Positions 9,679-20,584 of a DNA stretch of 64,000 nucleotides are shown piece after piece. Where the stretch lies: the NCBI RefSeq assembly GCF_016406325.1, contig NZ_CP066370.1:4030001-4094000 (forward strand), read 5' to 3'. The notes under the pieces were generated by a model. That model was not told the DNA's origin, searched no databases, and was given only the letters and a program-made list of their open reading frames with translations. This stretch comes from Shewanella putrefaciens. Its GTDB lineage: Bacteria; Pseudomonadota; Gammaproteobacteria; Enterobacterales; Shewanellaceae. Positions within the stretch are counted from its first letter, which is position 1, and each line of letters starts with the position of its first letter. Made by a program: the position numbers and the translations under genes.

Positions 9679-10401
9679 TTAATCTGTGGTGGTCTCGAAT
9701 AAACCTGAGGCTATCTGCCTAACCTCCTGCTCAACCCTCTGTACCAGAGAAGCGTCTGCCAATATGGGAGAACCGCAATTAAAGGGCGGTTTAGGGTCAT
9801 ATTCAAACAATAACTGCAGAGTTTTCGCCTGTTCTTCTCCCTCTATATTGGCAATAAGAGTCAATGCAAAATCGAGTCCTGCAGTAATACCGCCACCGCT
9901 GATCCTATTACGGTCAATCACAATACGTTTATTTTCAAAGGTAATTTGAGGATATTGTGCCAACACTGAAGCATAAGCCCAGTGAGTGGTCGTGCGATAA
10001 CCATTAAGTAAACCTGTTGCCGCAAGAATCAAGGCACCAGTGCATACAGATGTAATGTATTGTGCTTGCTCCCCCTTATGTTTTAAGAAGGAAATAACTT
10101 GCTCATCCTGTATTTGCGCCAAAGGATTTGCACTCCCAGGCACTAACAGGATATCTATTGGTGGGCAATGGTCAAAATCGTAATTAGGTTGTAAGTTAAC
10201 GCCCGCATCACAGGGTAATAGCATGCTGGTTTTCGCAAAAGTGAAGGTTTCAAAAGATGGCACAAAGGCTAAAAACTGTAGTGGCCCATAGGCATCGAGC
10301 ATCGTCATGCCGGGATAAAGAAAAATACCTACTCTTAATTTGTGTTTGATTGGATGATTTGTTTTATCACGTTGAGCCGCTTCAATATTTTCACTCATCA
10401 C
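9679..10401 (-). CDS. DJ-1/PfpI family protein
   Basis: A 240-residue class I glutamine amidotransferase-like protein. The nucleophile elbow ITSVCTGALILAATG places the candidate catalytic Cys at residue 120. VGIFLYPGMTMLDAYGPLQF is the usual N-terminal strand and acidic site, and ISGGGITAGLDFALTLI is the conserved C-terminal part. The type resembles isonitrile hydratase-like proteins and the sensor half of AraC-type GATase regulators, but there is no DNA-binding domain. It is divergent from a TetR gene, which may control it. Hydratase, glyoxalase-like or chaperone-like roles are all possible. Confidence 0.8.
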   Translation of the reverse strand: MMSENIEAAQRDKTNHPIKHKLRVGIFLYPGMTMLDAYGPLQFLAFVPSFETFTFAKTSMLLPCDAGVNLQPNYDFDHCPPIDILLVPGSANPLAQIQDEQVISFLKHKGEQAQYITSVCTGALILAATGLLNGYRTTTHWAYASVLAQYPQITFENKRIVIDRNRISGGGITAGLDFALTLIANIEGEEQAKTLQLLFEYDPKPPFNCGSPILADASLVQRVEQEVRQIASGLFETTTD

Positions 10402-10641
10402 AGATTCTCCATCGGTAGTGACAATTTCATATTTCAGGTAACACTGTCATTGCAGTTAACCCTATGACCGTCACTATAAAGCCCATTATTCTTAACCATC
10501 AGGCACAAACTCGCCCGCATGTTTCAAATGGTACACCTGAGCCTATCTGTTCCACTTAAGCAAAAATCACAACACAAGAGCCATTGAGGCTAAGGTATAA
10601 TCACACGCTTAAACTGAGTTGAATTTAAAGCGGGATCCAAT

Positions 10642-11253
10642 ATGCACACAAAGCACTGCATGCACATAGCGAAAAGCCCGCGGGCTGTGCTCAAGGTTCT
10701 CAACGCTTTTAAGGAAATGCTGAAACAGCAAGATTATCGTGATATTGCAGTGGCTGATATTGCCTACAAAGCCGATGTAGGCCGCACGACGTTTTATCGC
10801 TACTTCAAGCGTAAGCTGGATATCCTTATTGCACTCCATCAAAATATTTTTGAAGATATCTTCGCAGATCTTCAGTCAGCCGAAGACTGGCTTTCAACTA
10901 ACACGCCACCCTCATTGGAAAAACTGCTTATTACTTTTAGCCGAAACAGCATGTTTCGCCGTTCCATGTCATTTAGACTTGGTAGCGATCTCGATGCCGC
11001 AACGAAACAATTACAAACTAAACTTGTGCAACATATCGAAAATAAATTGGTCAACACCTTCAACACTGACGAATTTATTATCCCAAGCCACACGTTGGCC
11101 CACAGCATAGCCGCTCTTTATTTAAGCCAAATTCAACAACTTATTGCCAGCCCTCATCCCTGTCCTACACAACAAGCCAAGTACTTACATCTGCTTACGC
11201 GGGGTATCATTTTAGCGGCGTTAACGAAAAGAAACGCATATCTAAACCAATGA
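10642..11253 (+). CDS. TetR family transcriptional regulator
   Basis: A 203-residue protein with an N-terminal TetR helix-turn-helix (residues ~20-65; core VADIAYKADVGRTTFYRYFK) and a divergent C-terminal ligand domain. It sits back to back with the DJ-1/PfpI gene across about 240 bp, a layout common for a repressor and its target. The ligand and operator are not recognisable. Confidence 0.8.
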   Translation: MHTKHCMHIAKSPRAVLKVLNAFKEMLKQQDYRDIAVADIAYKADVGRTTFYRYFKRKLDILIALHQNIFEDIFADLQSAEDWLSTNTPPSLEKLLITFSRNSMFRRSMSFRLGSDLDAATKQLQTKLVQHIENKLVNTFNTDEFIIPSHTLAHSIAALYLSQIQQLIASPHPCPTQQAKYLHLLTRGIILAALTKRNAYLNQ

Positions 11254-11291
11254 AAGTAATCATGGTAAAAGTTACGGCGTTTAAATAATGA

Positions 11292-11546
11292 TCAAACAAT
11301 TAGCTTGGTAATCCAACGCAGGCCAAAGGTGCTGCGCAGTAGTTTTACAGTACTGTTGTGGCGCAGCTGAAACAGACAGCCAAGGCTAAAACTGACGATT
11401 AAACCTGGTGTCGACCCAATAAAATCACGACTGCTTTGCGCTAATTGTCGTTTCCTCATCAGTAACAAATCATGCTGCAACTGGCCTTGTTCCGTCAGCA
11501 CTGTCAGCTGCAACTGCTGTTTTTTAAGTAACTGTTGAATTAGCAT
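11292..11546 (-). CDS. Small YqjK-like protein
   Basis: An 84-residue protein whose start I place at the ATG at 11546. That codon has a strong AGGGGGC ribosome-binding site and lies 11 bp after the preceding stop. The open frame extends further upstream but overlaps the yqjE-like gene. The protein has a Gln/Leu-rich N-terminal helix with likely coiled-coil character, one weak hydrophobic segment (about residues 47-60) and a basic C-terminus. Position and build match the third gene of the yqjD-yqjE-yqjK group of enterobacteria, although direct similarity is weak. The function is unknown. Confidence 0.55.
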   Translation of the reverse strand: MLIQQLLKKQQLQLTVLTEQGQLQHDLLLMRKRQLAQSSRDFIGSTPGLIVSFSLGCLFQLRHNSTVKLLRSTFGLRWITKLIV

Positions 11547-11557
11547 ACTCGCGCCCC

Positions 11558-12061
11558 CTATTTTTGATGTCCCGACTCTCGAGTCGAGAACAAAAGCTGT
11601 AATTGCTGCCAAGTCTTCGAAAAGCCCGTTTGTGACAACACATAGCCAAGACTACGCCAACACCAAAGCAATAAAACAAACTGTAGCACCACCAAAGCGC
11701 TCACAGTGGCTAATAACGAACCACTCAATTGAAACAGCATATAGCCCAACAGCAATAAAATACTGCCCCAGAATAACGTAATGCCAGTACCAAAACAGAC
11801 GACTAAAGCCGCAGCGATAATCAGGCTACGCCCTGTTAACCGCCATTCTGCCGTTGCTACTTTCCCGGCCATCTGCAACTGCTCGAGATAGGCTTGCTTC
11901 ACTGAACTGCTAAGAACAGCTATTTCAGCCAGTTGCTCAATTGCCTGATCAATAACGTTATGCTGGGCAGCAGCTGATGCTGTCTGCCCAGTTTTAGCGG
12001 TTTGCGCACTATGCTGGACGGGCCTTTGTTCTGGCGCCTCTGACCTTGCACGGTTTTGCAT
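11558..12061 (-). CDS. YqjE-like membrane protein (phage holin-like family)
   Basis: A 167-residue protein with a polar N-terminal region, an amphipathic segment, two strong transmembrane helices (around residues 78-103 and 112-137) and a charged C-terminus. This is the layout of the YqjE/holin-X-like family. It follows the YqjD-like gene by 9 bp and precedes the YqjK-like gene. The family is linked with inner-membrane stress-related proteins in E. coli. No holin activity is implied. Confidence 0.65.
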   Translation of the reverse strand: MQNRARSEAPEQRPVQHSAQTAKTGQTASAAAQHNVIDQAIEQLAEIAVLSSSVKQAYLEQLQMAGKVATAEWRLTGRSLIIAAALVVCFGTGITLFWGSILLLLGYMLFQLSGSLLATVSALVVLQFVLLLWCWRSLGYVLSQTGFSKTWQQLQLLFSTRESGHQK

Positions 12062-12070
12062 AAATCCACC

Positions 12071-12394
12071 TTAGCGACGGCGCAGCAAGGCCGTTAATAC
12101 CACCCCGGCGGCAAACGCAATCCCAGCAGTGGCCAATGGATTTTGCGCTGCCAACTCACGGGTTTTGCTATAAGAACTTTGCAGTTGTAATTTGATTTCC
12201 TCCTGCTTGAGCGCCAGAGTTTCCTGTGAGCTAGCCGCCGTTTTACGCAAAGTGTCTTCTGCAACAGCGGCTTTCTCTGCCACTGCGTCAACGGCATGGT
12301 GCGTCACTTCAGTTGCTTTCGCTGTTGTGGGTGAATTTAAAGCACTGCTATCTTTACTGTTAGTTTGTTCTGCTACGCTTTTTGAACTGGCCAT
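12071..12394 (-). CDS. DUF883 (ElaB/YqjD-like) membrane-anchored protein
   Basis: A 107-residue protein. The ATG at 12394 is chosen because a near-perfect AAGGAGG ribosome-binding site lies 6 nt upstream; the longer frame to 12478 adds unrelated residues. A long Ala/Gln/Glu-rich helix is followed by the C-terminal DUF883 signature AAQNPLATAGIAFAAGVVL and a terminal LLRRR. ElaB/YqjD-type proteins are C-tail-anchored in the inner membrane and bind ribosomes in stationary phase in E. coli. It heads the three-gene group with the YqjE-like and YqjK-like genes. Confidence 0.75.
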   Translation of the reverse strand: MASSKSVAEQTNSKDSSALNSPTTAKATEVTHHAVDAVAEKAAVAEDTLRKTAASSQETLALKQEEIKLQLQSSYSKTRELAAQNPLATAGIAFAAGVVLTALLRRR

Positions 12395-12721
12395 AGAAAG
12401 CCTCCTTGGTGAACACTGTGCAATGCAACAAGATGCTGCACTTTGCGTACAAACCAATGCAATGGCTATACCAAACAATATAATCTCATAAAAACAAAAG
12501 GTTATAACTATACCATTTCTATTAACCCTCCCAGTTAACGGTAGATGTTACCTGCATTGAGTAATTTTTACCTGCGACGAAGAAAGACTGGAAATGGCTG
12601 TAATGGCGGCTAAACTGAAGGCTAAATAAGCGATAGACGGGATGTACAGGAGAACGAGCTAACTCTGATTTTTTAATGAGTTAATCAAATAAAATTGATC
12701 ATTACCGTATAAATTAAAAAA
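12395..12721. other. Intergenic region between the yqjD-like gene and rnpB
   Basis: About 330 bp lie between the start of the yqjD-like gene and the rnpB terminator. It should carry the minus-strand promoter of the yqjD-like group. The stretch around 12640-12720 is AT-rich. I see no credible gene in it. Confidence 0.5.
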
Positions 12722-12760
12722 CAAAAAGCCCGTTTGTCATTACGACAAACGGGCTTTTTG
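12722..12760 (-). terminator. rnpB intrinsic terminator
   Basis: A perfect ~16-bp stem built from AAAAAGCCCGTTTGTC and its complement with a 5-nt loop ends in a T-run on both strands. It lies immediately after the 3' end of rnpB on the minus strand. Confidence 0.85.
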
Positions 12761-12767
12761 TTGAATG

Positions 12768-13117
<350 letters not shown>

Positions 13118-13124
13118 GGCGCGG

Positions 13125-13153
13125 ATTATAGCCTATGCCATCTTTATGTACCA
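13125..13153 (-). promoter_or_regulatory. rnpB promoter
   Basis: On the minus strand a perfect -10 TATAAT (complement of 13125-13130) lies 7 nt before the rnpB 5' end and is followed by a GC-rich discriminator CCGCGCC. The -35 (TGGTAC, 17 nt upstream) is weak. Confidence 0.6.
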
Positions 13154-13182
13154 CAGTTAATCCTAGGGATGCGTAGCAGTGC

Positions 13183-14025
13183 TTATAAATCAGACTCTAG
13201 GCCGTATTTATACAGAGCGTTCTTTTTAAGGCCATGGATTTGTGCGGCAATGGCGGCCGCTTTTTTTAGCGGTAATTCTTCGCACAGGAGTTTTAGCGTA
13301 TTAATGGCGACTGTGGGAATCGCTTCATCATCATTGAGATGATAACCATGCACCATCAGCACGATTTCTCCCTTCTGCTGATTGGGATCGGTGCTTACAG
13401 TGGCAAGTACTTCAGAAACTGGGCCCGATAAAAAAGTTTCAAAGGTTTTGGTCACTTCACGCGCCATAACGACATGGCGTTCGCCACCAAGCACTTCGAC
13501 CATAGTGGTTAAGCTGTGCTCGATGCGGTGTGGTGATTCGTAAAAAATTAACGTGCGAGGATCTTCTTTTAATGCCAATAGCTTATCGGCACGCGCCTTT
13601 TCTTTTGATGGCAAAAAACCTTCGAAAGAAAAACGGTCCGATGGCAAACCCGAGGCGCTCAAGGCGGTAATCGCCGCGCAAGGGCCGGGCAAGGGGATCA
13701 CATTAAAACCCGACTGACGCACATGGGAGACCAAATGGTAACCCGGATCGGAAATTAACGGCGTACCTGCATCTGAAATTAAGGCGATCGATTGACCCGC
13801 AGCTAATTGATCCACAATCCACTGGGCGCGAGCACGTTCGTTATGATCATGCAACGCAATTGTTTTAGTCGTAATTCCAAAATGACTCAATAACTTGCCG
13901 CTATGACGGGTGTCTTCACAGGCGATCAATGAAACCTGATTCAGCACCTCTATAGCCCGTGAACTCATGTCGCCCAAATTGCCGATGGGAGTGGGAACTA
14001 TGTAGAGTGCGACGCTTTGGTCCAT
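13183..14025 (-). CDS. rsmI: 16S rRNA (cytidine1402-2'-O)-methyltransferase RsmI
   Basis: A 280-residue tetrapyrrole-methylase-fold protein that 2'-O-methylates C1402 of 16S rRNA with SAM. The start [19 protein letters not shown] (residues 6-24), the [17 protein letters not shown] loop and [12 protein letters not shown] are family signatures. The gene is divergent from lpoA, the usual gammaproteobacterial arrangement, and lies just upstream of rnpB on the same strand. The ATG start lies about 90 bp from the lpoA start, so the two genes share a short promoter region. Confidence 0.93.
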   Translation of the reverse strand: MDQSVALYIVPTPIGNLGDMSSRAIEVLNQVSLIACEDTRHSGKLLSHFGITTKTIALHDHNERARAQWIVDQLAAGQSIALISDAGTPLISDPGYHLVSHVRQSGFNVIPLPGPCAAITALSASGLPSDRFSFEGFLPSKEKARADKLLALKEDPRTLIFYESPHRIEHSLTTMVEVLGGERHVVMAREVTKTFETFLSGPVSEVLATVSTDPNQQKGEIVLMVHGYHLNDDEAIPTVAINTLKLLCEELPLKKAAAIAAQIHGLKKNALYKYGLESDL

Positions 14026-14113
14026 ATATACCTCTGTAATGACAGTGCCAAGACTTTCGTCAAGCGCAAGAGAAGGTTAAACTAGAGCCAGCATCTTACC
14101 AGAGTGAAGCCCA

Positions 14114-15964
14114 GTGTTAAAAAGCCTGAATACAACTAAGTTCGTTTCCGTGGCCATTTTATCGGCAATTCTAGCGGGTTGTGGCACTTCTACGCCCACA
14201 ACCTCGACTGGTACAGCCTCCACAGCGGTCACCTCTTTAGCCTCTGCTCCTTTGGCGCCCAATGTATATTTAGCACAGGCAGCCAATAGTCAGGACGCAC
14301 AGCAACGAGATACCAATCTGCTACTTGCAGCGCATGCGTATATCAATGCTAACGATTATGCCACCGCGCAAAAACTGCTGAAGTCGATGCAACCTAGCTT
14401 AACGCAGACTCCAACGCTATTAGCAGAGCACAAATATCTCACCGCTCGAGTGCTTGAGCATACCTCGACCTATACTGATGCGCTCAATATATTAAATTAT
14501 CCTAGCACTTGGAGCCTGCCGAAATGGCAGATGGTGGCATATCACCAGTTTAAAGCTCACTTATATCAACTCAATAAGCAGCCCATTGAACAAGTACGTG
14601 AGCTAAGTTTACTCACGACCTATTTACCCTCTGCAGAGGCGAACGAAGTCAATAATAAAATTTGGCAAGTGCTACAGCCTATGCATGAACAAACGCTGCA
14701 AAATTTTACCAGTGATACTAAGAGCCCGATCTTTGCAGGCTGGTTACAACTAGCCTATATCGCGAAGCATTATGCCGTCGATCCGACCCAATTAGTGCGC
14801 TACTTAGGTGAATGGCAGAAACAGAACCCTTATCATCCTGCTGCCGCCAAATTGCCAGCAGACTTAGATAGAGCACTTAATGCTAAGCCTTTTTCACCCA
14901 AGAATATAGCGGTGCTATTACCACTCACAGGCTCAAGAGCCAATGCCGCCAATGCAATTCGCCAAGGCATATTAGCCAGTTACATGGCCAAACCTAACGA
15001 ACAAGTTGCCGTCAATTTTTACGATACCGCCAATGATGCAGTATCCGCTTACCAGCAAGCGGTTGCCGCTGGGGCGGAGTTTATTATTGGCCCACTATTG
15101 CCGAACGAAATCGATCAGTTACAGGCAATGCCAACAGCCACAGGAGCGGTGTCAACAAGCACATCTATTCCGCAGTTATTTTTAAATCAGACTGACAAGT
15201 TAGTACCTGAGGCCAACAAATTCTACTTCGCCCTCTCACCCGCACAAGAAGCCGCTGACGCCGCAGCACGTATGTATCAAGATGGCGTAACTATGCCGTT
15301 ATTGCTTGCCAGCAATGATGCCATTGGTAAGCGCATGGCCGAGAGTTTTATCCAAGCGTGGAAGAAAAAGAGTGACACTCCCATCGAAGTTTATTACTAC
15401 GATAGTGGAGATAAAATGCGTACAACCGTACAAGATGCCCTCGGGGTTCGCGATAGCCAAGAACGCATTGCCCGTATCAAGGAACTCCTTGGCAACTCAG
15501 TACAAGCCGATTTTCGGTCACGCCAAGATATCGATGCGATTTATATGATATCAACGCCGCAGGAGCTAACACTGCTCAAAGCCTTTATTGATGTTAACTT
15601 TAGCGTTTTTACTCAGCCAGTGCCTTTGTACACATCGAGTCGTAGTCGTATCGATAATGAATCGAGCCAAACCGCGCAGGATTTAAATAATCTCACCATG
15701 AGCGATGCCCCTTGGCTAATGCAAAATGGTGAAGAAAACCTGATGGTCAATACCCTGTGGACGGGTTGGAACAATGGCCAGAAGCGTTTGTTTATCATGG
15801 GTTATGACGCGATGGATTTAATTAGCAAATTAGCCCAAATGCGCTCATTCCCAGGATATCAATTTAACGGCCGCAGCGGTGTTTTATCAGTCAACCCAGA
15901 CGGAGTGATTAACCGCCAGTTAAGCTGGGGACGATACCAAAGAGGCAGTTTTCGTCAGCTATGA
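14114..15964 (+). CDS. lpoA: Penicillin-binding protein activator LpoA
   Basis: A 616-residue outer-membrane lipoprotein that activates PBP1A. A type II signal peptide with lipobox LAGC (Cys23) is followed by a Ser/Thr linker, a TPR-like helical domain (to about residue 260) and a periplasmic-binding-protein-like LppC domain ([20 protein letters not shown], from about residue 275 onward). Translation starts at GTG 14114, which fits the signal peptide. It is the first gene of lpoA-yraN-diaA-dolP and overlaps yraN by 4 bp (ATGA). Its partner PonA is encoded about 18 kb downstream in the same window. Confidence 0.92.
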   Translation: MLKSLNTTKFVSVAILSAILAGCGTSTPTTSTGTASTAVTSLASAPLAPNVYLAQAANSQDAQQRDTNLLLAAHAYINANDYATAQKLLKSMQPSLTQTPTLLAEHKYLTARVLEHTSTYTDALNILNYPSTWSLPKWQMVAYHQFKAHLYQLNKQPIEQVRELSLLTTYLPSAEANEVNNKIWQVLQPMHEQTLQNFTSDTKSPIFAGWLQLAYIAKHYAVDPTQLVRYLGEWQKQNPYHPAAAKLPADLDRALNAKPFSPKNIAVLLPLTGSRANAANAIRQGILASYMAKPNEQVAVNFYDTANDAVSAYQQAVAAGAEFIIGPLLPNEIDQLQAMPTATGAVSTSTSIPQLFLNQTDKLVPEANKFYFALSPAQEAADAAARMYQDGVTMPLLLASNDAIGKRMAESFIQAWKKKSDTPIEVYYYDSGDKMRTTVQDALGVRDSQERIARIKELLGNSVQADFRSRQDIDAIYMISTPQELTLLKAFIDVNFSVFTQPVPLYTSSRSRIDNESSQTAQDLNNLTMSDAPWLMQNGEENLMVNTLWTGWNNGQKRLFIMGYDAMDLISKLAQMRSFPGYQFNGRSGVLSVNPDGVINRQLSWGRYQRGSFRQL

Positions 15965-16287
15965 TACTCGGACAAGCGGCAGAAACGCTCGCCCAAAGTC
16001 ACCTTGAACAACAAGGGCTCACTTTTGTCGAACGTAATGTCCGCTATCCATTTGGCGAAATCGATTTGGTGATGCGCCATAAAAACCATTGGGTATTTGT
16101 TGAGGTGAAATATCGCTCTGCAACCCAGTATGGGGGCGCACTACAAGCTGTAAGTAAGGCGCAAATAGGCCGTATACGTCTGGCTGCTAGCCATTATTTA
16201 CAAATTCATCGGCTCGATGTGCCCTGTCGTTTCGATGTTGTGGCAATTGAAGGCCATCAAATCCATTGGCTAGTCGATGCCTTTTAA
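15961..16287 (+). CDS. yraN: YraN family (UPF0102) nuclease-like protein
   Basis: A 108-residue protein with the PD-(D/E)XK-like core of UPF0102: [20 protein letters not shown] supplies the E-D...E-V-K pattern (about residues 31-50). The biochemical role is not firmly established; Holliday-junction-resolvase-like folds are known for relatives. The ATG overlaps the lpoA stop by 4 bp, implying translational coupling. Gene order matches the E. coli yraM-yraN-diaA-yraP region. Confidence 0.88.
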   Translation: MILGQAAETLAQSHLEQQGLTFVERNVRYPFGEIDLVMRHKNHWVFVEVKYRSATQYGGALQAVSKAQIGRIRLAASHYLQIHRLDVPCRFDVVAIEGHQIHWLVDAF

Positions 16288-16367
16288 ACATCGGCATGAA
16301 TTATTTTTAACGCTTATGCCTCAACTCGCCCGAGAAATTATGGCATGATAGTAACACTTTATCCTGA

Positions 16368-17536
<1,169 letters not shown>

Positions 17537-17556
17537 CATTATCGCGCCTAGGTGAC

Positions 17557-18480
17557 TTATCGCTTAGGCTCGCCCTCAACACTTTCAAGTCGCAAAGGCT
17601 CCACCAGCAAAGCATCAACACTGCGGCGCCCAGGCTTATTCATTAACATACCTATCCAAGGTAAAAACAAGGATGGCAGCACAATCAATGCCGCCCCAAA
17701 CCAGCTTAAACTATCTAACCACTCATCGAACAATAACCAACCTAAAAACACGATAAATAACAGCCCTGTATATTCGGCAATCGCAATATCACTCGCCTGT
17801 GCCTTACGATAAGCCAACACACAAAACCAATGATAAATCAGTAAAAAAGCATTACTCAATAAGGCGACCCCTAACAACGCCCAACTGAATCCCTGCAAAC
17901 CTTGGAAAGCGGTTATCAACAAAGTGGCTGGTATACCTAAGAGGTTATAAAGCATTAAAGTGAGTACAGGATGTTCCGTATTGGGTACTTTTTTTAGCGT
18001 GAGTTGATTCACTGCAAAAGTAAACGCAGAAAAGAGTACGGCAAGACCGAACCAATTCATTTCACTCGGGCGCAGAATAATCACAATGCCCACAAACCCT
18101 AACAGGGTACAGAATACCTGCCCTGTGGTAATGCGCTCCTTAAGAAACCAATATCCCATAAGGATGATCATCAGCGGTGCCGAGTAAAACAGCGAGCTCA
18201 CGGTCGCAAGTGGCAACGCCATTAAACCAATAATTAAAAAAAGCGCGCCAACTGAGCCTATGTTGGCACGCCAAAGGTGAACTGAAATATGTGTCGTCAT
18301 GGGCCGCTGTGCATATAACCATACGGGCAGCAGCATAAAGACAGAAGTGATTTGCCTGACAAGGAGAAAAGTTGCAGCGTTAGCATCATCGGGTAACCAT
18401 TTGATAGATACATCGTAAAAGGCACTGAATAGATTACCCACTATCAATAAAATCAAACCGATAACAACAGGGCGTTGCAT
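17557..18480 (-). CDS. EamA/DMT family transporter
   Basis: A 307-residue inner-membrane protein with about 10 hydrophobic helices arranged as two EamA repeats. The ATG at 18480 has a GGAAG ribosome-binding site and directly begins the first helix; the longer frame to 18525 adds a non-family extension. The second-repeat marker TGLLFIVFLGWLLFDEWL is typical. It is divergent from a LysR regulator, which may control it. The substrate is not predictable. Confidence 0.8.
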   Translation of the reverse strand: MQRPVVIGLILLIVGNLFSAFYDVSIKWLPDDANAATFLLVRQITSVFMLLPVWLYAQRPMTTHISVHLWRANIGSVGALFLIIGLMALPLATVSSLFYSAPLMIILMGYWFLKERITTGQVFCTLLGFVGIVIILRPSEMNWFGLAVLFSAFTFAVNQLTLKKVPNTEHPVLTLMLYNLLGIPATLLITAFQGLQGFSWALLGVALLSNAFLLIYHWFCVLAYRKAQASDIAIAEYTGLLFIVFLGWLLFDEWLDSLSWFGAALIVLPSLFLPWIGMLMNKPGRRSVDALLVEPLRLESVEGEPKR

Positions 18481-18558
18481 TTTTAACTTCCACAAATCTC
18501 GATGGCAGCATGATAATCCCCACAAAACTTAAGCTGAAATGATGCTTTCTCATGCTAG

Positions 18559-18573
18559 ATGAATTAGATTCAT
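18559..18573. promoter_or_regulatory. Candidate LysR operator
   Basis: The inverted repeat ATGAATTAGATTCAT has 6-bp arms and a 3-bp centre and contains the T-N11-A LysR motif. It lies between the divergent DMT and LysR genes, about 27 bp before the regulator start. Confidence 0.45.
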
Positions 18574-18599
18574 ACTAAATTTTTTACATATTGAAAATA

Positions 18600-19472
18600 A
18601 TGAGAAAGCTTCCACCATTACGTGCATTGCAGGTATTTGAAACCGCTGCCAGACAGCAGCATTTTTCAAAAGCGGCCGATGAGCTATGCATTACCCAAAG
18701 TGCAGTTTCACATCAAGTGCGAGTATTGGAAGAATATTTTGGTGAGCAATTATTTGATCGCCAAGGCCGTAAGTTGCAATTAACACCCAAAGGCCAAGGA
18801 TTATTCATCGAGTTAGAGCGCATTTTCAATGAGCTAAGTGACCTTAATCTTAAGGTGAAGGACACACCCAATAAGCAATTATGCTTAGCGGTTTATAGCT
18901 CCTTCGCAGTGAAATGGTTGATCCCTCGGCTTGCGGATTTTCGCCGCCAGTACCCGAGTGTGAAGATCCGCCTTGAGATGATCACCCAAGATCCTGATCT
19001 CAGCACCAGCACAGCGGATATTTTTATCGCCGGAAAACTCAACCAGCGAGGGTATTGGCAGCAGTTACTACATAAGGAACGCCTGATCACTGTGTGTAGC
19101 CCAAGCTTTTACCCCAAATGGCGTGAAATCCACCTCAATAATTTTCAGCAGCAAGCTCTATTAGTCGTGGATGAAGGGCCGCTCGGACTTGATTGGCATA
19201 AATGGTCATCAGCACATCAAATCCCGCTTAATAACGAACAACAGCATGTATTTAGCCATATCGTCATGGCGATTGAAGCCGCCATTGCCGGTCAAGGTTT
19301 AGCCCTTGCACCGGATTTTATGGTAGCGGGTGATATTGCCACAGGGCGTTTAGTCGCGGTGAATTTACCCGATGTGCATACGGGTTTTGAATTTACTTTT
19401 TTTTGTAAACAACGCCGCTTATCTGAACCTGCAATTGCAGCTTTCTCATCTTGGCTTAAATCACAAGCCTAA
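18600..19472 (+). CDS. LysR family transcriptional regulator (GcvA-like)
   Basis: A 290-residue LysR-type regulator with an N-terminal winged helix-turn-helix (LRALQVFETAARQQHFSKAA, about residues 7-26) and the GcvA-subgroup dimer/effector domain (LCLAVYSSFAVKWLIPRL and onwards). I use the ATG at 18600; the TTG at 18591 is in frame but unsupported by a ribosome-binding site. It is divergent from the EamA transporter with a T-N11-A palindrome between them. The effector is unknown. Confidence 0.82.
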   Translation: MRKLPPLRALQVFETAARQQHFSKAADELCITQSAVSHQVRVLEEYFGEQLFDRQGRKLQLTPKGQGLFIELERIFNELSDLNLKVKDTPNKQLCLAVYSSFAVKWLIPRLADFRRQYPSVKIRLEMITQDPDLSTSTADIFIAGKLNQRGYWQQLLHKERLITVCSPSFYPKWREIHLNNFQQQALLVVDEGPLGLDWHKWSSAHQIPLNNEQQHVFSHIVMAIEAAIAGQGLALAPDFMVAGDIATGRLVAVNLPDVHTGFEFTFFCKQRRLSEPAIAAFSSWLKSQA

Positions 19473-19490
19473 TACCGATTTACAAAGACA

Positions 19491-19514
19491 AAAAAGCCGA
19501 CTTATGTCGGCTTT
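19491..19514 (-). terminator. trpS operon terminator
   Basis: The stem GCCGAC / GTCGGC with a 4-nt loop is followed by TTTTTT on the minus strand, 28 bp after the trpS stop. Read the other way it has a short T-run and may also end the LysR transcript. Confidence 0.75.
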
Positions 19515-19541
19515 AAATTCAATGGGTTGAGGTAAGTTTAG

Positions 19542-20540
19542 TTACACTAATAAACCAATTTTCTCATAGACTTTTTTCAGCGTCACTTCGGCGCGCGCCT
19601 GTGCATTCTCGGCGCCCGCTTTCATCACTTGATCTAAGTAAGCGCGATCGGCTCGAATTGCGCGGTAACGCTCCTGCAGTGGCTCTAACATCCCCACAAC
19701 CGCTTCACCTGCTGCTACTTTTAAGTGTCCATACATTTTGCCTTCAAACTCGGCTTCTAGGCTGGCAATACTTTGCCCCGTCACGCCCGACATTAAACTC
19801 AGTAGGTTAGAAACGCCCGGTTTATTATCCAAATCGAAACGTACGACTGGCGGCTCATCGCTATCCGTCATGGCTTTTTTCAGCTTTTTCAGCACTGATT
19901 TTGGATCTTCTAGCAGGCCGATAACGTTATTACGGTTTTCGTCCGACTTAGACATCTTCTTCAGCGGCTCCTGCAGCGACATCACCTTAGCACCATGTTC
20001 AGGGATAAATGGCTCAGGAATGGTAAAAGTGTCACCGTAGGCATTATTAAAGCGAGTCGCGATATCGCGTGTTAACTCTAGGTGTTGTTTCTGATCTTGG
20101 CCAACGGGAATTTCGTTCGCTTGATAAATCAAAATATCCGCCGCCATCAGAACCGGGTAGCCAAACAAACCCACGTTGATGTTGTTAGCATGCTTTTGTG
20201 ACTTATCCTTAAACTGCGTCATGCGGCTCAACTCACCCATTTGGGTATAGCAGTTTAATGCCCAGCCCAATTGGGTGTGCTGTGGTACCTGAGATTGGAT
20301 AAACACTGTGCTTTTTTTAGGATCCACACCACAGGCCAAATACAGGGCCAAGGTATCTAAACAGGCTTCGCGCAGGGTTTTAGGATCTTGGCGCACGGTA
20401 ATGGCATGCAAGTCGACCACACAATACAAGCAGTCGTGGCTATCTTGCATCGCCACCCATTGACGCAATGCACCCATGTAGTTACCTATGGTTAATTCGC
20501 CGGACGGCTGTGCACCGCTGAGTACTATGGGTTTGGTCAT
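19542..20540 (-). CDS. trpS: Tryptophanyl-tRNA synthetase
   Basis: A 332-residue class I aminoacyl-tRNA synthetase that charges tRNA-Trp. The HIGH-type motif is [11 protein letters not shown] (about residues 13-23), and [10 protein letters not shown] carries the KMSKS loop around residue 195. The length is normal for bacterial TrpRS. It ends the rpe-gph-trpS group of the classic gammaproteobacterial aroKB-damX-dam-rpe-gph-trpS order, here with a short plus-strand insertion between dam and rpe. Confidence 0.96.
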   Translation of the reverse strand: MTKPIVLSGAQPSGELTIGNYMGALRQWVAMQDSHDCLYCVVDLHAITVRQDPKTLREACLDTLALYLACGVDPKKSTVFIQSQVPQHTQLGWALNCYTQMGELSRMTQFKDKSQKHANNINVGLFGYPVLMAADILIYQANEIPVGQDQKQHLELTRDIATRFNNAYGDTFTIPEPFIPEHGAKVMSLQEPLKKMSKSDENRNNVIGLLEDPKSVLKKLKKAMTDSDEPPVVRFDLDNKPGVSNLLSLMSGVTGQSIASLEAEFEGKMYGHLKVAAGEAVVGMLEPLQERYRAIRADRAYLDQVMKAGAENAQARAEVTLKKVYEKIGLLV

Positions 20541-20584
20541 TACGTCATTGCTCCACTATCTATAAATAAAAAGAATCGATTAAA

